64,000 nucleotides of DNA, taken from NCBI GenBank assembly GCA_025267735.1, contig CM046311.1:29183399-29247398 (forward strand). Reading direction: 5' to 3'. The notes under the pieces are model-generated. The model worked only from the letters and a program-made list of their open reading frames with translations, was not told where the DNA came from and did no database searches. Shown piece by piece: positions 37,024 through 64,000 of the stretch; positions within the stretch are counted from its first letter, which is position 1; each line of letters begins with the position of its first letter. Source of the DNA: Mactra quadrangularis. Lineage: Eukaryota > Mollusca > Bivalvia > Venerida > Mactridae. The position numbers and the translations under genes were made by a program.

Positions 37024-37910
37024 TTTAACATCCGTTACCTTGGACTACCTTGACATAAGTGAAGAAGACACATATGCTAAATATACTATGCATTTTGTAA
37101 CCATTCATGTCGCCACTCAAAAAAGAATTGAACTTCAAATGACTTCCATAATAAGGCATAACTTTACGTTACCCCAAAGCATGTTGCTATAAAATTAACA
37201 TCCGTTACCATGCTATACATAATGGTTTTAAAAGAATATTTTGAGTACTATACCACTGTAACTTCGGTCATATAATTGACTTGTTCCAGCAAAATTGCTG
37301 ACATTAATTGTCTTCAGTGCTCGCTCAATTATTGAAATAATGGAACATTAAATTATTTATGTAAATAACTTAACCACTGTAACAGCCTATCATGAAGATA
37401 TTTTTTTTCTTAATTTTCGAAACATGACGTTAGTCCAATTAAGCGAGGAACAAACTTTGTTTAACCCAGTGTGTTTGTAATATAGACGGGTCATGATATC
37501 TGCTAAATCAATATACAATTGTTAGATAAAGTCACGGAGGTAAATGGTAACGGAGGTTAAGAAATCTAACAATATTGGTCAGTTTTCTAGTTTAGATTGA
37601 GTGTATTGTTATCAACTCATTGCGATATATATACACTAGATTATGATCTACGTTGACATTTGGATGACCAACGAAAAAGAAAGAAGATCTTTAATTGTAG
37701 GGACCAACGGAGGTTAATAATAAATTTTACTTATTCTGACTGACTAACTTGCTTAGCAAAACTTGGAATAAAAGAATAAGGATTCCCCAGTTGTCAAGGC
37801 TCTGATAAAAAAAGGGGCTTGAAGTACGAGAAAATTGAGCCAAGTGGAATATTATTGGATGAACAGAAATATCCAACCCAAGGTGTCAAAGTTCGGTAAC
37901 GGACGTTAAC
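37024..37910. repeat. Cluster of a GGTAACGGANGTTAA motif
   Basis: Five instances: TTAACATCCGTTACC at 37024 and 37195, GGTAACGGAGGTTAA near 37546, ACCAACGGAGGTTAATA near 37703 and GGTAACGGACGTTAA near 37893; a sixth is at 34833. The first two are on the minus strand, the rest on the plus strand, with spacings of about 160-190 bp or twice that. The DNA between motifs is not obviously repeated. Confidence 0.6.
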
Positions 37911-39412
37911 ATCAATATGGAGACACTCATATGAGTCTGAGTAAATATTTTACATTGATTCAAAATGAAGTTTTTTTCACGATTATGAGCGCAGACATAT
38001 CTCACAAATAGAAGGCTAATGGAAAAAGTTTGTAATTAATGAGCACATTTTTGTAAACATGATGTTTTTAATCACACCTAAGCTTGAGACAAGCAAAATA
38101 GCCTTTTTTCACATTCTTAAATGACTATGTAACAAATATGCAACAACCAAAATGTGCAAATAATGTTTTATTTTACATCTAACTTTGTAATGAAAAAATA
38201 TAAGGCAAATATTACATGGATATAAGCATCAGCTCGCACCTATCGTTAAAAGACATCCAAAAACACCAAATGCACAATAAAAATAGGAATCACATTAATG
38301 TGATATTTGAATCCCGCCTTGCCGTATAGACTCACAATTTGAGTAAACGAAACATCGTTCTGGCATTAATTGGATGTTGGGTAAAATCCCTGATTGAAAC
38401 GAAGTCCGGAATGATGTAATTTTACGGCGAACCAAACTGGATTCGGGTTTTAACCTAAACTTCTTAGGATTATCATAATTACTTCCCTTTTGTTAATGTT
38501 CTACACTTCTTATCAAGTAATGATAAAGTCCACCCTAGATAAGTTCAGAGTTGCAATTTAAAAACAGGTGTGAGATTAAAGTACGATTATAAATTGTGAG
38601 ACCTTTGATTTTAATTATTTTTGAGATCATCTTGTTTATATGTAGTTTTTTCGAATTATTAGCTACATGTATTTAGAATGTGTGCATGTTTTGCAGAACA
38701 TGTATGGCATGGGTAGACTTGGCTAGGGATTATATGGGCCAGGTAAAGCATTCAGAAGCCAAAGTTGTGTTATAGATGACTTTCAATTATGGACCGTGAT
38801 TTCATCAATGTATATGTCAAAAATAGAAATGTCGGCATCAGATTGCATTGCAGAGAGAGACGTCATTAAAATTCTTTAAGAATAACATATGTTGGCATTG
38901 TCTCTCTGAAAGTGGGTGGGCAAAATTTGGTCACTTCGGTGATAATAATATAACTAAAAATTGTACTGATTTAATGGTATTTTCAGAAACTACTCAGGCG
39001 TGTTGGAATAATCTGAATATTGGAGTCGCAGATTAGGTGGGTACCCGCCAGTCAAAATTTTTTGTGAACGTAAGCCTCTGAAACTCAATTTCCAGTACCC
39101 CCTGTTTAAGAACAAATCATTGTATAATACCTCAAGATTCTCAATATATGTCATGAAAAATTAACTCACGGCCCCATTGCTGCTGCTTGCCAGAATATTG
39201 GGGCTGCAGCCGCAGCCCCTGTGGCTCCAGCTCCTACACACCTGCTACATTGTACCTGAAATTTTTATAAATTTGTGTGAGAAGTTGAATCCTGAGGGTG
39301 AGAGCCTGATGTCTGTTCTAAATATGAGAGTGTCACACTGAATGCATTACACTTGACAGGTATGACTACACATAAAGAAGATCTCAGACTACAAGACTGC
39401 TGCAGCTATGTA
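37911..39412. other. Non-coding stretch before the DUF985 gene
   Basis: No gene seen. A CAGC/CTG-rich segment lies at about 39177-39240 (GGGGCTGCAGCCGCAGCCCC). Confidence 0.4.
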
Positions 39413-39547
39413 CAGTAAAGTTTTGCTACTAAGACCAACAAAATAGATGGTCTTAATAGTGAAACAGTCTTATTATTAAGCATTTGGGTCTTAATAATTG
39501 TCAACAATCACATGGTATTGAAATCAGAAGTCTTAATAGCGGAACTG
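39413..39547. mobile_element. Small TA-flanked MITE, 135 bp
   Basis: Begins CAGTAAAGTTTTGCTACTAA and ends, reverse strand, CAGTTCCGCTATTAAGAC. TA occurs at both borders (39411-39412, 39548-39549). Pogo/Tc1-type ends; GGTCTTAATA-type words recur inside. Confidence 0.55.
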
Positions 39548-39924
39548 TATTGTATATCATGAAATAAAAGAGCTTATAAAGTATACAGCATCTGAATCCT
39601 CCAATATAGTTCAGTGACAGAAAATCTTGTGAAGAATGATCACACATACCACTTGTATTTTTAATATAGTCTTAAATTATTCAAGTAACATAGACTGAAT
39701 TATGTTCTGATAAACTTGTCAATGCTGATATTGCAAATTAATTTGCAATCTGCTCACATTTGACTGTTAAGATTCTTTTTTTCATGGATAAACCCGTTTA
39801 CTATTAACAAGATTTGATCAAATTAGTTTGGAGATCTTGTGAATAGTTGTGAAATGTTTTATCTTAAATACAGGATTTAGGTGGGCATTGTATGCATATT
39901 ATAAAGAAAGTTTTATAGACTAAT

Positions 39925-42900
39925 ATGGCCGAAGATTCAGAAATTACTAGAATTAAGAAACAACTGGAACTTGTTCCTCATCCCTGTGGCTATGGGGCTT
40001 TTAAAGAGAAGTGGAAAGGTGATAGACAGGTGACATTTACTTCAAAAACTAGGTAATTGGTAATTTGAACAGGGTTTGGTTAACAACCGTTGAAGGCTGT
40101 TTTGTTTGAATTCCAATGAATGTGCAGGTAACGACAGTCGACCAGCATGGTCTCCGTCTTGAATCACTGTATAAACATTTATTATATAAAGTGATAAGGG
40201 ACTGAGACCGTGCCAGCTGCTGTGCAGTTAACTGTGATTATCAGACAGCAGTGAGCTTTAAAGCAAAACTAACACGTACAAAATGCAAGTGCTACATACA
40301 GTGAATAAGAGATTTGAATATATTATGATTGAAAATGCTCTGAAATACATTGCACATTTATGATTTAAGAAATAACTTACAGTTGTCTATATTTTATTGT
40401 CTAATAAAACATAGTCACGAGTTGTGATGCGCGTATGATTAAATCACGAGTGCTTTAGCACGAGTGATTTAATTAGCGCATCAAACGAGTGCCTATGTTT
40501 TATTAGACAATAAAATATAGACAACTGTAAGTTATTTCGATTCTAACATCGCGAAATACATCCTTAGAAAAGATATTTTTATAGAACTATTTTTTACTGT
40601 CAGAAACGCCATGCTGTTGAAATCCGCCCCCCAGTGCAAAGGCCGAAAATAGCCTTTATTTACACAGATCTCATTGATAATTGATTCTAATTTCAAACAA
40701 ATAATATTCAAATCTTAATTTAAAAAAAATGAACCCAAAACTAAATACGAATTGTCATAGTTTTATTTGTGTGTAAAACATCATTCTTTAAAATAAGCGC
40801 CGTGAAATAAACATTCGACCTTGCCCTTAGTGAGTGTCATTTTATATACACACGATGATGAAGCATTTAAGTTCGGTGTTTTCGGCGGAATATTGCAAAT
40901 ACTGCTTAAATAATTGGATGTTAACTGAATAGGAGTGTGTTATCAGACAGTCTGATGGAGATATTTGTAAAAGGTTGGATATAAATTGGATTTATGAACG
41001 TGTGTCAAGGAAGGTTAGATTTTCGGAAAATCAGCACTGCTCGTGTCAGCTTGGATGATTACGAGCTTGAAAGAATACACGTAGCCAGTTCCATTATATT
41101 ATGCTATGCACAGTTTGGCTTTGATTAAATAGTCAATCTTTGTATTTTCGTATAATGGCTGGCATGATCGTCGGATGAAGGGCAGGATGAAATGAGACAG
41201 CGGAACCGGGAAATGCTGGGACTTAGAAAACGTCTTGAACTTGAAGTAGGTCTTTTTATGCTAGAATCGTTTTAAACTCAGTTTATACCATTTTTGGTCA
41301 AGTAATAAGGTTAGTACATGTTTTAAATTTACTGACATGTTCCAAGGTTCTGTTAAAGTCAACCCTTTAAACTCGGGCGCTATTTTCGGCTTTGCTCATT
41401 TAACGTGGGGAGTAAAATTTCAACAGCCGTCACCAGCTATATTTTATTGAATAATAAAGCATAGATGACGTCACATTGAATAAAGAGTGAAAGCGCACGT
41501 GCCTATGTTAGAATTATATTTCAAAATTCATTAAATAGCATTATCTAGGATTAATGTGATATCTTTGTTATGTAACTTGTTAGTTAGTCATATAAAATCA
41601 CTTTCTGTGATCTTCATGATTTACTGAATGATAGAACTGAGCCTGATTGCCAGACATATTTTCTCTTATTTGTTTAGAGTTTGAATACATCAAATTTTGC
41701 CTATGAAGTACAATGCAGAAAAAAGCAATTGCATCAACCTCTGTACTGCCTTGATATCTTTAGCCTCAAGTATGTATGAATACATATATTAAACAAAAGG
41801 TTGTGTGTTAGATTCCTGGGTTTAGTTTACTTTAGTATATTTAAGTTTTTTGTGAACTATTTTTATGGCCATTTTTCCCTGTCAAGGGTATGTCCTTAGT
41901 AAAACCGTGGGTCCAGAGATCTTACATGCAGCCTTCTTGAAGGACAGCAAGTAGAATAACTGATTATAGCTTAAGAACATAAAACTTGTTGAAATTGGGC
42001 TTAACTAACCATACATCACATTTCATTACTTATGTAACAATCCCAGTCTGTTCACACTATAATATTCAACTTGTACAATTACGTGTATACTTACAGCCAT
42101 AATGGACCACGTGCCTCAGGTACAAGTATATACTTCTTGTTAACAGCTCCTAGTTCTGTATACTGGCATAAACATTTATCAGATGAAGGCTTCTATTGGC
42201 ATGCTGGAGGAAAAGTTAAGGTAACATAAATTAGTGCAAAACTTATTTACTTTAAAATTTAATTTAATTTAATAAATCCCTTTTGATTAGCCCTGATAAA
42301 AGCAGCAATTACCATGAAGTGTCTTGTGTTCAATTCCAAGGTCAGAACTACATGCATACAATTTGGTTATGAAAATTTTATGGTCTTTCTTCCATCTATG
42401 CCTTATGGTTACATCAAGTGGAGCTGTTGTAAGCACTGAAAAAGGTATATGTAGTACTTGGTTAAAAGCTTGGATCAAGAGGTCTAAGCCCCTATAAGGA
42501 CAAGCTATCCAGAAGAACTGCTGACAATAAGGGTATTTCTGATAATTTGTTGAAGCATTATAAAGGTGAATTCAATCTTGAATGTCAATTGAAATAATTG
42601 CTACTAAAATTAACTTAACATGAAGACAGTATGAAATAAAAGGGAGATAATTCAAAAATATTATTGTATACTAATTGATTGAATATTTATTGAGTTACCT
42701 CCTTTTGATTGTAAAACAATGCTTCATACACTAGTGTGGAAATTTAGACTTCCAACAGATTAAGTGCAGTATGATAACACCGTTTTCTTGTCCGGGATAC
42801 ATTGATAATAACACTACAGTTTATCTTGCACTATCAACCCTCTTAATTTAGCTCTTCTCTATTCAACTTTTATCTGTATGTGTTTTTTATGTGATATTTT

Positions 42901-45463
42901 ACCCTGAATTAAATTCCCTTCTGTTTGTAAAGACTTAGTTTTGGTACTTGACACAAATGCTTCAACAAACTAGATTGTATTTAGATGTATATAGCTCAAC
43001 TGGAGATGTTTACATCAAGTATCAACTTTGACCTTGTTTGACCTGTTATCAATAAACTTTCATAGGTTGTTTTAGATAACTTGAGTCAAATGTGAATGAT
43101 ATTCTATGTTAACTATGTCTCATGATATCCTTATTCTAAATTGAGCTATACAATAAAGTGTTTTTGAATTTATAAATGCTCTAGAGTATTAGTTTTTAGG
43201 ACTACCTGTATTTGATGATGTCGAGTACCTGAGAAATTGGTCTTGCCTCAACATTAAAACTTGTAATAGACCTTATTCGGAACTCTAATTTATGGGTTTT
43301 ATGTCCGAGCACAGAACATACTATTGTTGAAAAGCACCAAACATGGATTAAATCATATTGTTCTTCGTATGCATATAATCATTTTTACAGTAAAGTTTGT
43401 ACAGCAGGGAAAAACCCAAATATTTGAATTTTTGGATATAGTCAAAATTTACAGATATTGAAAATTTTAATCTTTCACTCATGTATTGTCCATTTTTTCT
43501 TAACTGTCAAAGTTTGAATAATTTCACCGTGAATGATTACACACTATCTCAATATCACGTGTGTAAGACAAAGAGCGTTTGGTCTCCTTGAAATTATTCA
43601 TGTTTTGACAGTTGAGAAAAAATGAACAACACTCCTGAATATATTAAACATTTTCGTGACTGTTATAGATACATATGATAACAGAAGATGGTAAACATAC
43701 AAGCAACATACTTGGTGATGTTGTAAATAATACAGATTGTATAGGACAAATTGTTGTACCACATGATACTTGGTATGCTGCTGAACTATTACCTCAATCT
43801 TCATATAGTTTATATAGTGCTGTAGTCATGCCTGGTAAGTTATACATGTACTTATATACAGTCACCTTCAAACATCCTTAGGCACTTTTCACAAATATCT
43901 TACAATTGAACTCATCGTAAGACAAGAGCAAGAAACATTTATATTATGCTTATTTTTTTGCTCAACCAATTCCTAATTTTATTAAATTATGTAGATTGTT
44001 GTATACATACCTTTTGATTATAATATCATTGTTATGTTTATTACCTGTCTGACTTAGAAATGCTAGATTATAAAATGGATGTATGATAACTTTTTTCGTA
44101 AGATTTTTAGTAAAAAGGTGCACAGATTTGAAGATATATGATTTACATTTATTATATATAAAATAGATAAGGCATATTTGACACTGACAGTTTTCTATTT
44201 TGTATAATGTAACATAGTGGCCTCATACATGTATTTCATAACTTGAGTGAGGAGACAGTATAAGTAGTGTGGTTCACCGAATTAAAACTTGTATGTACAT
44301 TTAGGCAGAGAATCAAATCATTATCGTTGACCTTACTAATATAGAACACTTGTTGTTTTGAGAGAACATGATTATGTTTAAAAATTGATGCTTTGAAAAC
44401 AGTAATTAAGATAAACAATAAAAATTATTCATTAAATCGTGATTGGTGTTTACGATAATCTATTAATAAACATGATTGGTAATATATATATGGCGGTTAC
44501 CATCATTAAAGTAAAATTAGCAATTATGGTAGAGATGGCGATATTGATAATTTTTGGACACCTTCCAAATTTGATAAGTTTATTACAATGAATTTGATTG
44601 GTCCAAATGACATGTATCCATGGATTCCATTGGTTAAATTTGAACGCCTACTTGCTGTCAAAGCATTCTGGTAAAACTATAAAAGACATTTTCACATTTC
44701 AAAAGGCGGCAGAAAAGGACAGGAAAGGGTAGAAAGTGAAAGACCGTAGAAGAAAGTTGAACATGAATTATTTTATTTAATTGAATTATATGTTAGAACT
44801 TAGAAAAATGTTAAATATACCACTATACGATCATTTAAGTTTTAAAAGTTAGGTTTTGTTTCATTAATTACATGTAACATTTTATGTTACAATAATAATA
44901 CTTGTATATTCCCTTTGGAATAATATTGGACGTAATATATGATTTACATTTACCAATTAAAAAATAAAGAATCATCTAAGCTATTTCCAAACTCAGCAAT
45001 CATAAGTATATCAACATCTGATTCGAACTTTCTCACGAAAATTATGTTTTCAGTAAAATGACTTAAAATTAAGTATTTATTATGGTAAAGGTACTTGTAT
45101 GCATGATCATGTCAGGTAATTGCCAAGGCTATGGCACATGAATAGAGTGTAGGACTTTTAAAAGAGAGGTTACTTGTTCAATACCTAGTCACAGCAGCTT
45201 ATACCCTTTATTGAAAATTTGATATTTAATATAAACTATCCAGGGAAAAGTTATTACTTTTCTATTTAAACATAAAACAATTTTCAGTGAAAAGCCAAGT
45301 CTATTGGTATTGAAGTGTTATGCACTTGCATCTTTATAAGCATTTTTTTTCTTTTTCACTAGGTTTTGAGTTTGAAGACTGGATCGAGGGAAAGCGAGAA
45401 GATTTGTTGAAACAATTTCCACAACATACAGACATGATCACCAGACTAACGTGTTCATCTTAA
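39925..45463 (+). CDS. Cupin_5/DUF985 family protein, 172 aa, four exons, complete
   Basis: Exons 39925-40052, 42097-42220, 43669-43834 and 45363-45463 have GT-AG junctions and join in frame from ATG to TAA. The product covers a whole DUF985 (cupin_5, YML079w-like) domain: LVPHPCGYGAFKEKW near residues 17-31, TSIYFLLTAPSSVYWHKHLS followed by DEGFYWHAGG around 51-81, a beta-rich middle with GQIVVPHDTWYAAEL, and the family hallmark PGFEFEDWIEGKREDL near 139-154. The His and Glu of the WH...DE...WH segment are where cupins bind a metal or small ligand. The usual GG of the N-terminal HPEGG motif is changed to CGYG. Members are common in bacteria, fungi and some animals; the biological substrate is not established. 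No signal peptide. It is convergent with DHX16. Confidence 0.88.
40370..40538. repeat. Long near-perfect palindrome, about 80-bp arms
   Basis: AAATAACTTACAGTTGTCTA and its inward continuation (TTTTATTGTCTAATAAAACA) are mirrored almost to the centre, where GAGTGCTTTAGCACGAG forms the tip. Lies in intron 1 of the DUF985 gene. Confidence 0.85.
41036..41175 (+). repeat. Dispersed repeat shared with 8815-8960
   Basis: Direct-orientation match to the left-hand copy; see that entry for shared blocks. Lies in intron 1 of the DUF985 gene. Confidence 0.5.
43487..43629. mobile_element. MITE-like palindrome next to DUF985 exon 3
   Basis: The arms (43487-43526 and 43589-43629) pair through TTTTTTCT-AACTGTCAAA and TGAA-AATTTCA-type blocks. 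The right arm ends 39 bp before the exon at 43669, close to the expected branch-point zone. Confidence 0.7.
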
Positions 45464-46954
45464 AGCTGAAACCAATGTTTAATTAATATATTGTATGAGA
45501 TCAAAAAATTTAAGGCAAGATTCTCAGAAAATTGCTTAGTTTGAAGATATTTTGTAGAGAAAAAACTAAAAAATGAAATAATTTTAGAATCACATAACCA
45601 AGAAGGAATTCGTTAAAAATGTAATATTTGCCCATGAATATTAATAAGGGGGTGTGTCTATTATAACATCATTGATGTTATTTTGTCATACAAATTACCC
45701 TTTAATGTATTATTAATGACATATTTAGGATGTATGGCTGTGCCAGTGTTACATCATTTGGTCGTTTTTTTTATTGTGAGGTTCCATGGATAAGTATTGT
45801 TCAATTTTATACAACTGTCAGTGACGCTAACTTAAACTCCACTGCTTTGAATATTCTCTACAGTATATCTGTAAAAAAATGTATTTTAATCAGCAGAGTA
45901 CACAAGTATGATTTGTGTAATTGATATAGAATTATTTAATTGTTACAAATTGTACTGTTATTGTATAATGAAAACACTGCATCAAACTAAAAGGTCATCT
46001 CTTTTCTATTCAAGTATTCATTTATATAACATGTGCATATGATGTATACCTGTACTGGTGCTTTGAAAACTTTAGTCAATTTTTCTAGTTGTTAGTTTTT
46101 ATATTTTTTTTTTAATAAATCTTATAACAATGTACTTGTATGAATTTGCATTTGTTGTATTTTCCTAAAATAAATATATTCAGAACTCTTATTACTGTGT
46201 TAACATAATACATATGGTTGAGTGAGATATGCTGTCATTTAGGCCTCATGTACAATAACACCATGAGTAACTTAATTTTTTTACAGTTTTCTTTGTTTTT
46301 TACAGTTAACATCACATTCAAATCTGCTGCAAATTTTGTCAAATACTTTGTCATTGCATTTTTTTCATCCTTTTTTTTAAGTATACAATGCATAAGATCT
46401 TTCTGTGTTGCTAATTTGTTTGCTGGATTTCTTACAAAATGTTAACATTACGATGAGCCAGCTAATTATCAAACCCTGTATGTAATATATGACTACCAAT
46501 TCAAACAGTATCACGCTGCTATTTAGAACAAAAGATATAGATGGACAAAATGCATATGACATAATCCAACACTCAATTAAAGCAATAAAATACTTGTATA
46601 AACAACAATGAAATAATTTTAGAGTTTATTTTTATAAAAATAATAATAACAAATATTTTACAATGATTGCATATTCACACTAAGTAATGATCAATGAGCA
46701 CAATAGAAACTTATAAATGACTGTAATTAATGATATATAGCTCTTTCAGATTGACCTAAAATACAAACTACAATATTACTTTTATACCATTTACATTCAC
46801 CGCCCTATCTCCCCAGTGTAAAAATTTCCCTCCATCTCCTTGGCAAAGTTTCTGGATCACCCCAATCACTCATTATTCCCTCTCCAACACTCTATCACAG
46901 TTAATTTATAAAGTTGACCAAATATCTTAACAAGGTAACAAGAGATTCTGTCAA
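45464..46954. other. Convergent intergenic region, DUF985 to DHX16
   Basis: Holds the 3' UTRs of both genes. AATAAA near 46111 and 46168 (plus strand) and TTTATT near 46625 (minus-strand AATAAA) are candidate poly(A) signals. No other gene was seen. Confidence 0.45.
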
Positions 46955-63019
<16,065 letters not shown>

Positions 63020-63164
63020 CTATAGTAATGAAATATTTAACACTATATATAATATATAACACAGTTATCCCAGTGTTTCATCAGTCCATTTTGAAGCTGA
63101 AATTTGTTCTTATTCCTTAGTTAAATTTGTTCTATCTTTTCAAGCAAAACATTTTCAGCTGTCC

Positions 63165-63362
63165 CACAAGCTCATTTAGTAGCACACAGGTCTTCTAATC
63201 TAATAGGCAATAGGTTCAATTCCCGGTCAAGCCTTTGGTGGAGTTTAGTCATGAAATAATTTCTACAGCAACTCTCCTGCTCACCAAAGATTAAGCCCAT
63301 CCAGGAATGGTGAGTAAGTTGACTGACTACAGTGATATATTTATGACCTATACAATCAAACC
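63165..63362 (+). repeat. tRNA-derived SINE, family A
   Basis: Head CAAGCTCATTTAGTAGCACA, B box AGGTTCAATTCCCGG, body GTCATGAAATAATTTC, tail AGATTAAGCCCATCCAGGAA, GGTGAGTAAGTTGACTGAC and CTATACAA. Confidence 0.75.
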
Positions 63363-63570
63363 ACCCAAAAGGGAAAACTCTTTTTCCCACAATTACATGA
63401 GAGACATGTGAAGATGGATGGCAGATACACTAGTCTATGCACATAATACTTGACTGTTTCTATGAACTACAAAATATTATTGACTAGTATTAATTATTTG
63501 CAGTTACTTCTAAATGATTAAATTTATATGACTAGTCTAAATGATCAAAACTATTATGACTAGCTTACAC

Positions 63571-63991
63571 TAGGGGTGTAACAATACGGTAAAACCCGTA
63601 TTGCAATATATTGTGATACATATTGTTCTTTGTGCATACATGCATAGCATGAATTAATGCCGCTGCATCGTCTTAATTTGATCAACATTGTGCATAGATA
63701 TTTGTATTTTCAAATTATATACACATATTATGCAAATGTTTGAATAAGTTTTAAAAAAAGGTTTTGAATGGACTTTCAAAGATTATTATTCTCTAATTTT
63801 ACCAAAAATATTTCAAGTTTCTGAACACATTTAAACATTTATTCAAATACTTAAATTTCAGACTCTGATAAAAAACATTCAATATGAAACATAACTAGAA
63901 AAACCGGTTCAAAGAAAAACAAACCGGTTAAAAACTGTCAGAAGTCGTATTGCTATATTAACTGGTATATAAGTTTACCGTTACACCCCTA
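63571..63991. mobile_element. hAT-type MITE, 421 bp
   Basis: Begins TAGGGGTGTAACAATACGG and ends, reverse strand, TAGGGGTGTAACGGTAAAC. Flanks GCTTACAC (63563-63570) and GTTTACAC (63992-63999) are an 8-bp target duplication with one mismatch. Confidence 0.85.
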
Positions 63992-64000
63992 GTTTACACC

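Overview
The window looks like nuclear DNA of a lophotrochozoan animal, most likely a bivalve mollusc. It is AT-rich, its genes have many small exons separated by kilobase introns with GT-AG junctions, it carries an IFI44-like GTPase, and it is crowded with tRNA-derived SINEs, MITEs, palindromes and minisatellites. Species cannot be told from sequence alone.

Layout. (1) 1-881: last exon of a gene entering from the left, a paralogue of the gene at 27-30 kb. (2) 0.9-12.9 kb: no convincing gene, but several inverted-repeat elements and a SINE. (3) 13.2-14.8 kb: a GC-rich, intron-containing IS630/Tc1/mariner-type transposase with D/D/E spacing close to the Sailor (DD82E) group, broken by two stop codons. 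(4) 15.9-25.3 kb, minus strand: a complete six-exon IFI44-like GTPase gene (291 aa). One of its introns holds a 3.6-kb foldback-like element whose two arms are inverted arrays of a 42-bp minisatellite. (5) 25.3-27.1 kb: a divergent promoter region with a TATA box and a duplicated module containing an ISRE-like GAAACCGAAAC. (6) 27.1-30.5 kb, plus strand: an unrecognised five-exon gene (229 aa; acidic/coiled N-terminus, alpha/beta C-terminal domain). (7) 30.5-39.9 kb: no intact gene; a hAT MITE with a perfect 8-bp target duplication, a three-copy dispersed repeat, a decayed mobile-element protein relic and a cluster of a GGTAACGGA-type motif. (8) 39.9-45.5 kb, plus strand: a complete four-exon cupin_5/DUF985 gene (172 aa). 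(9) 47.0-63.0 kb, minus strand: the last 15 exons of DHX16 (DEAH-box spliceosomal helicase, PRP2 orthologue); its N-terminal roughly 200 residues lie to the right of the window. Its introns are packed with SINEs, MITEs, a 590-bp near-perfect palindrome and a filled/empty insertion-site pair.

Working together. The IFI44-like gene and the unknown 229-aa gene are head to head and share about 1.8 kb of upstream DNA with ISRE-like sequence; the unknown gene also has a partial paralogue at the left edge. This suggests, but does not prove, an inducible innate-defence neighbourhood. DUF985 and DHX16 are convergent housekeeping-type genes.

Most notable: the foldback-like minisatellite element, the unknown gene family beside the IFI44-like gene, a tandem quadruplication of a 3' splice site in DHX16, an apparent 1-bp frameshift in a conserved DHX16 exon, and the Sailor-like transposase. 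Exon boundaries were read by eye from splice consensus, frame continuity and family similarity; no search was run.
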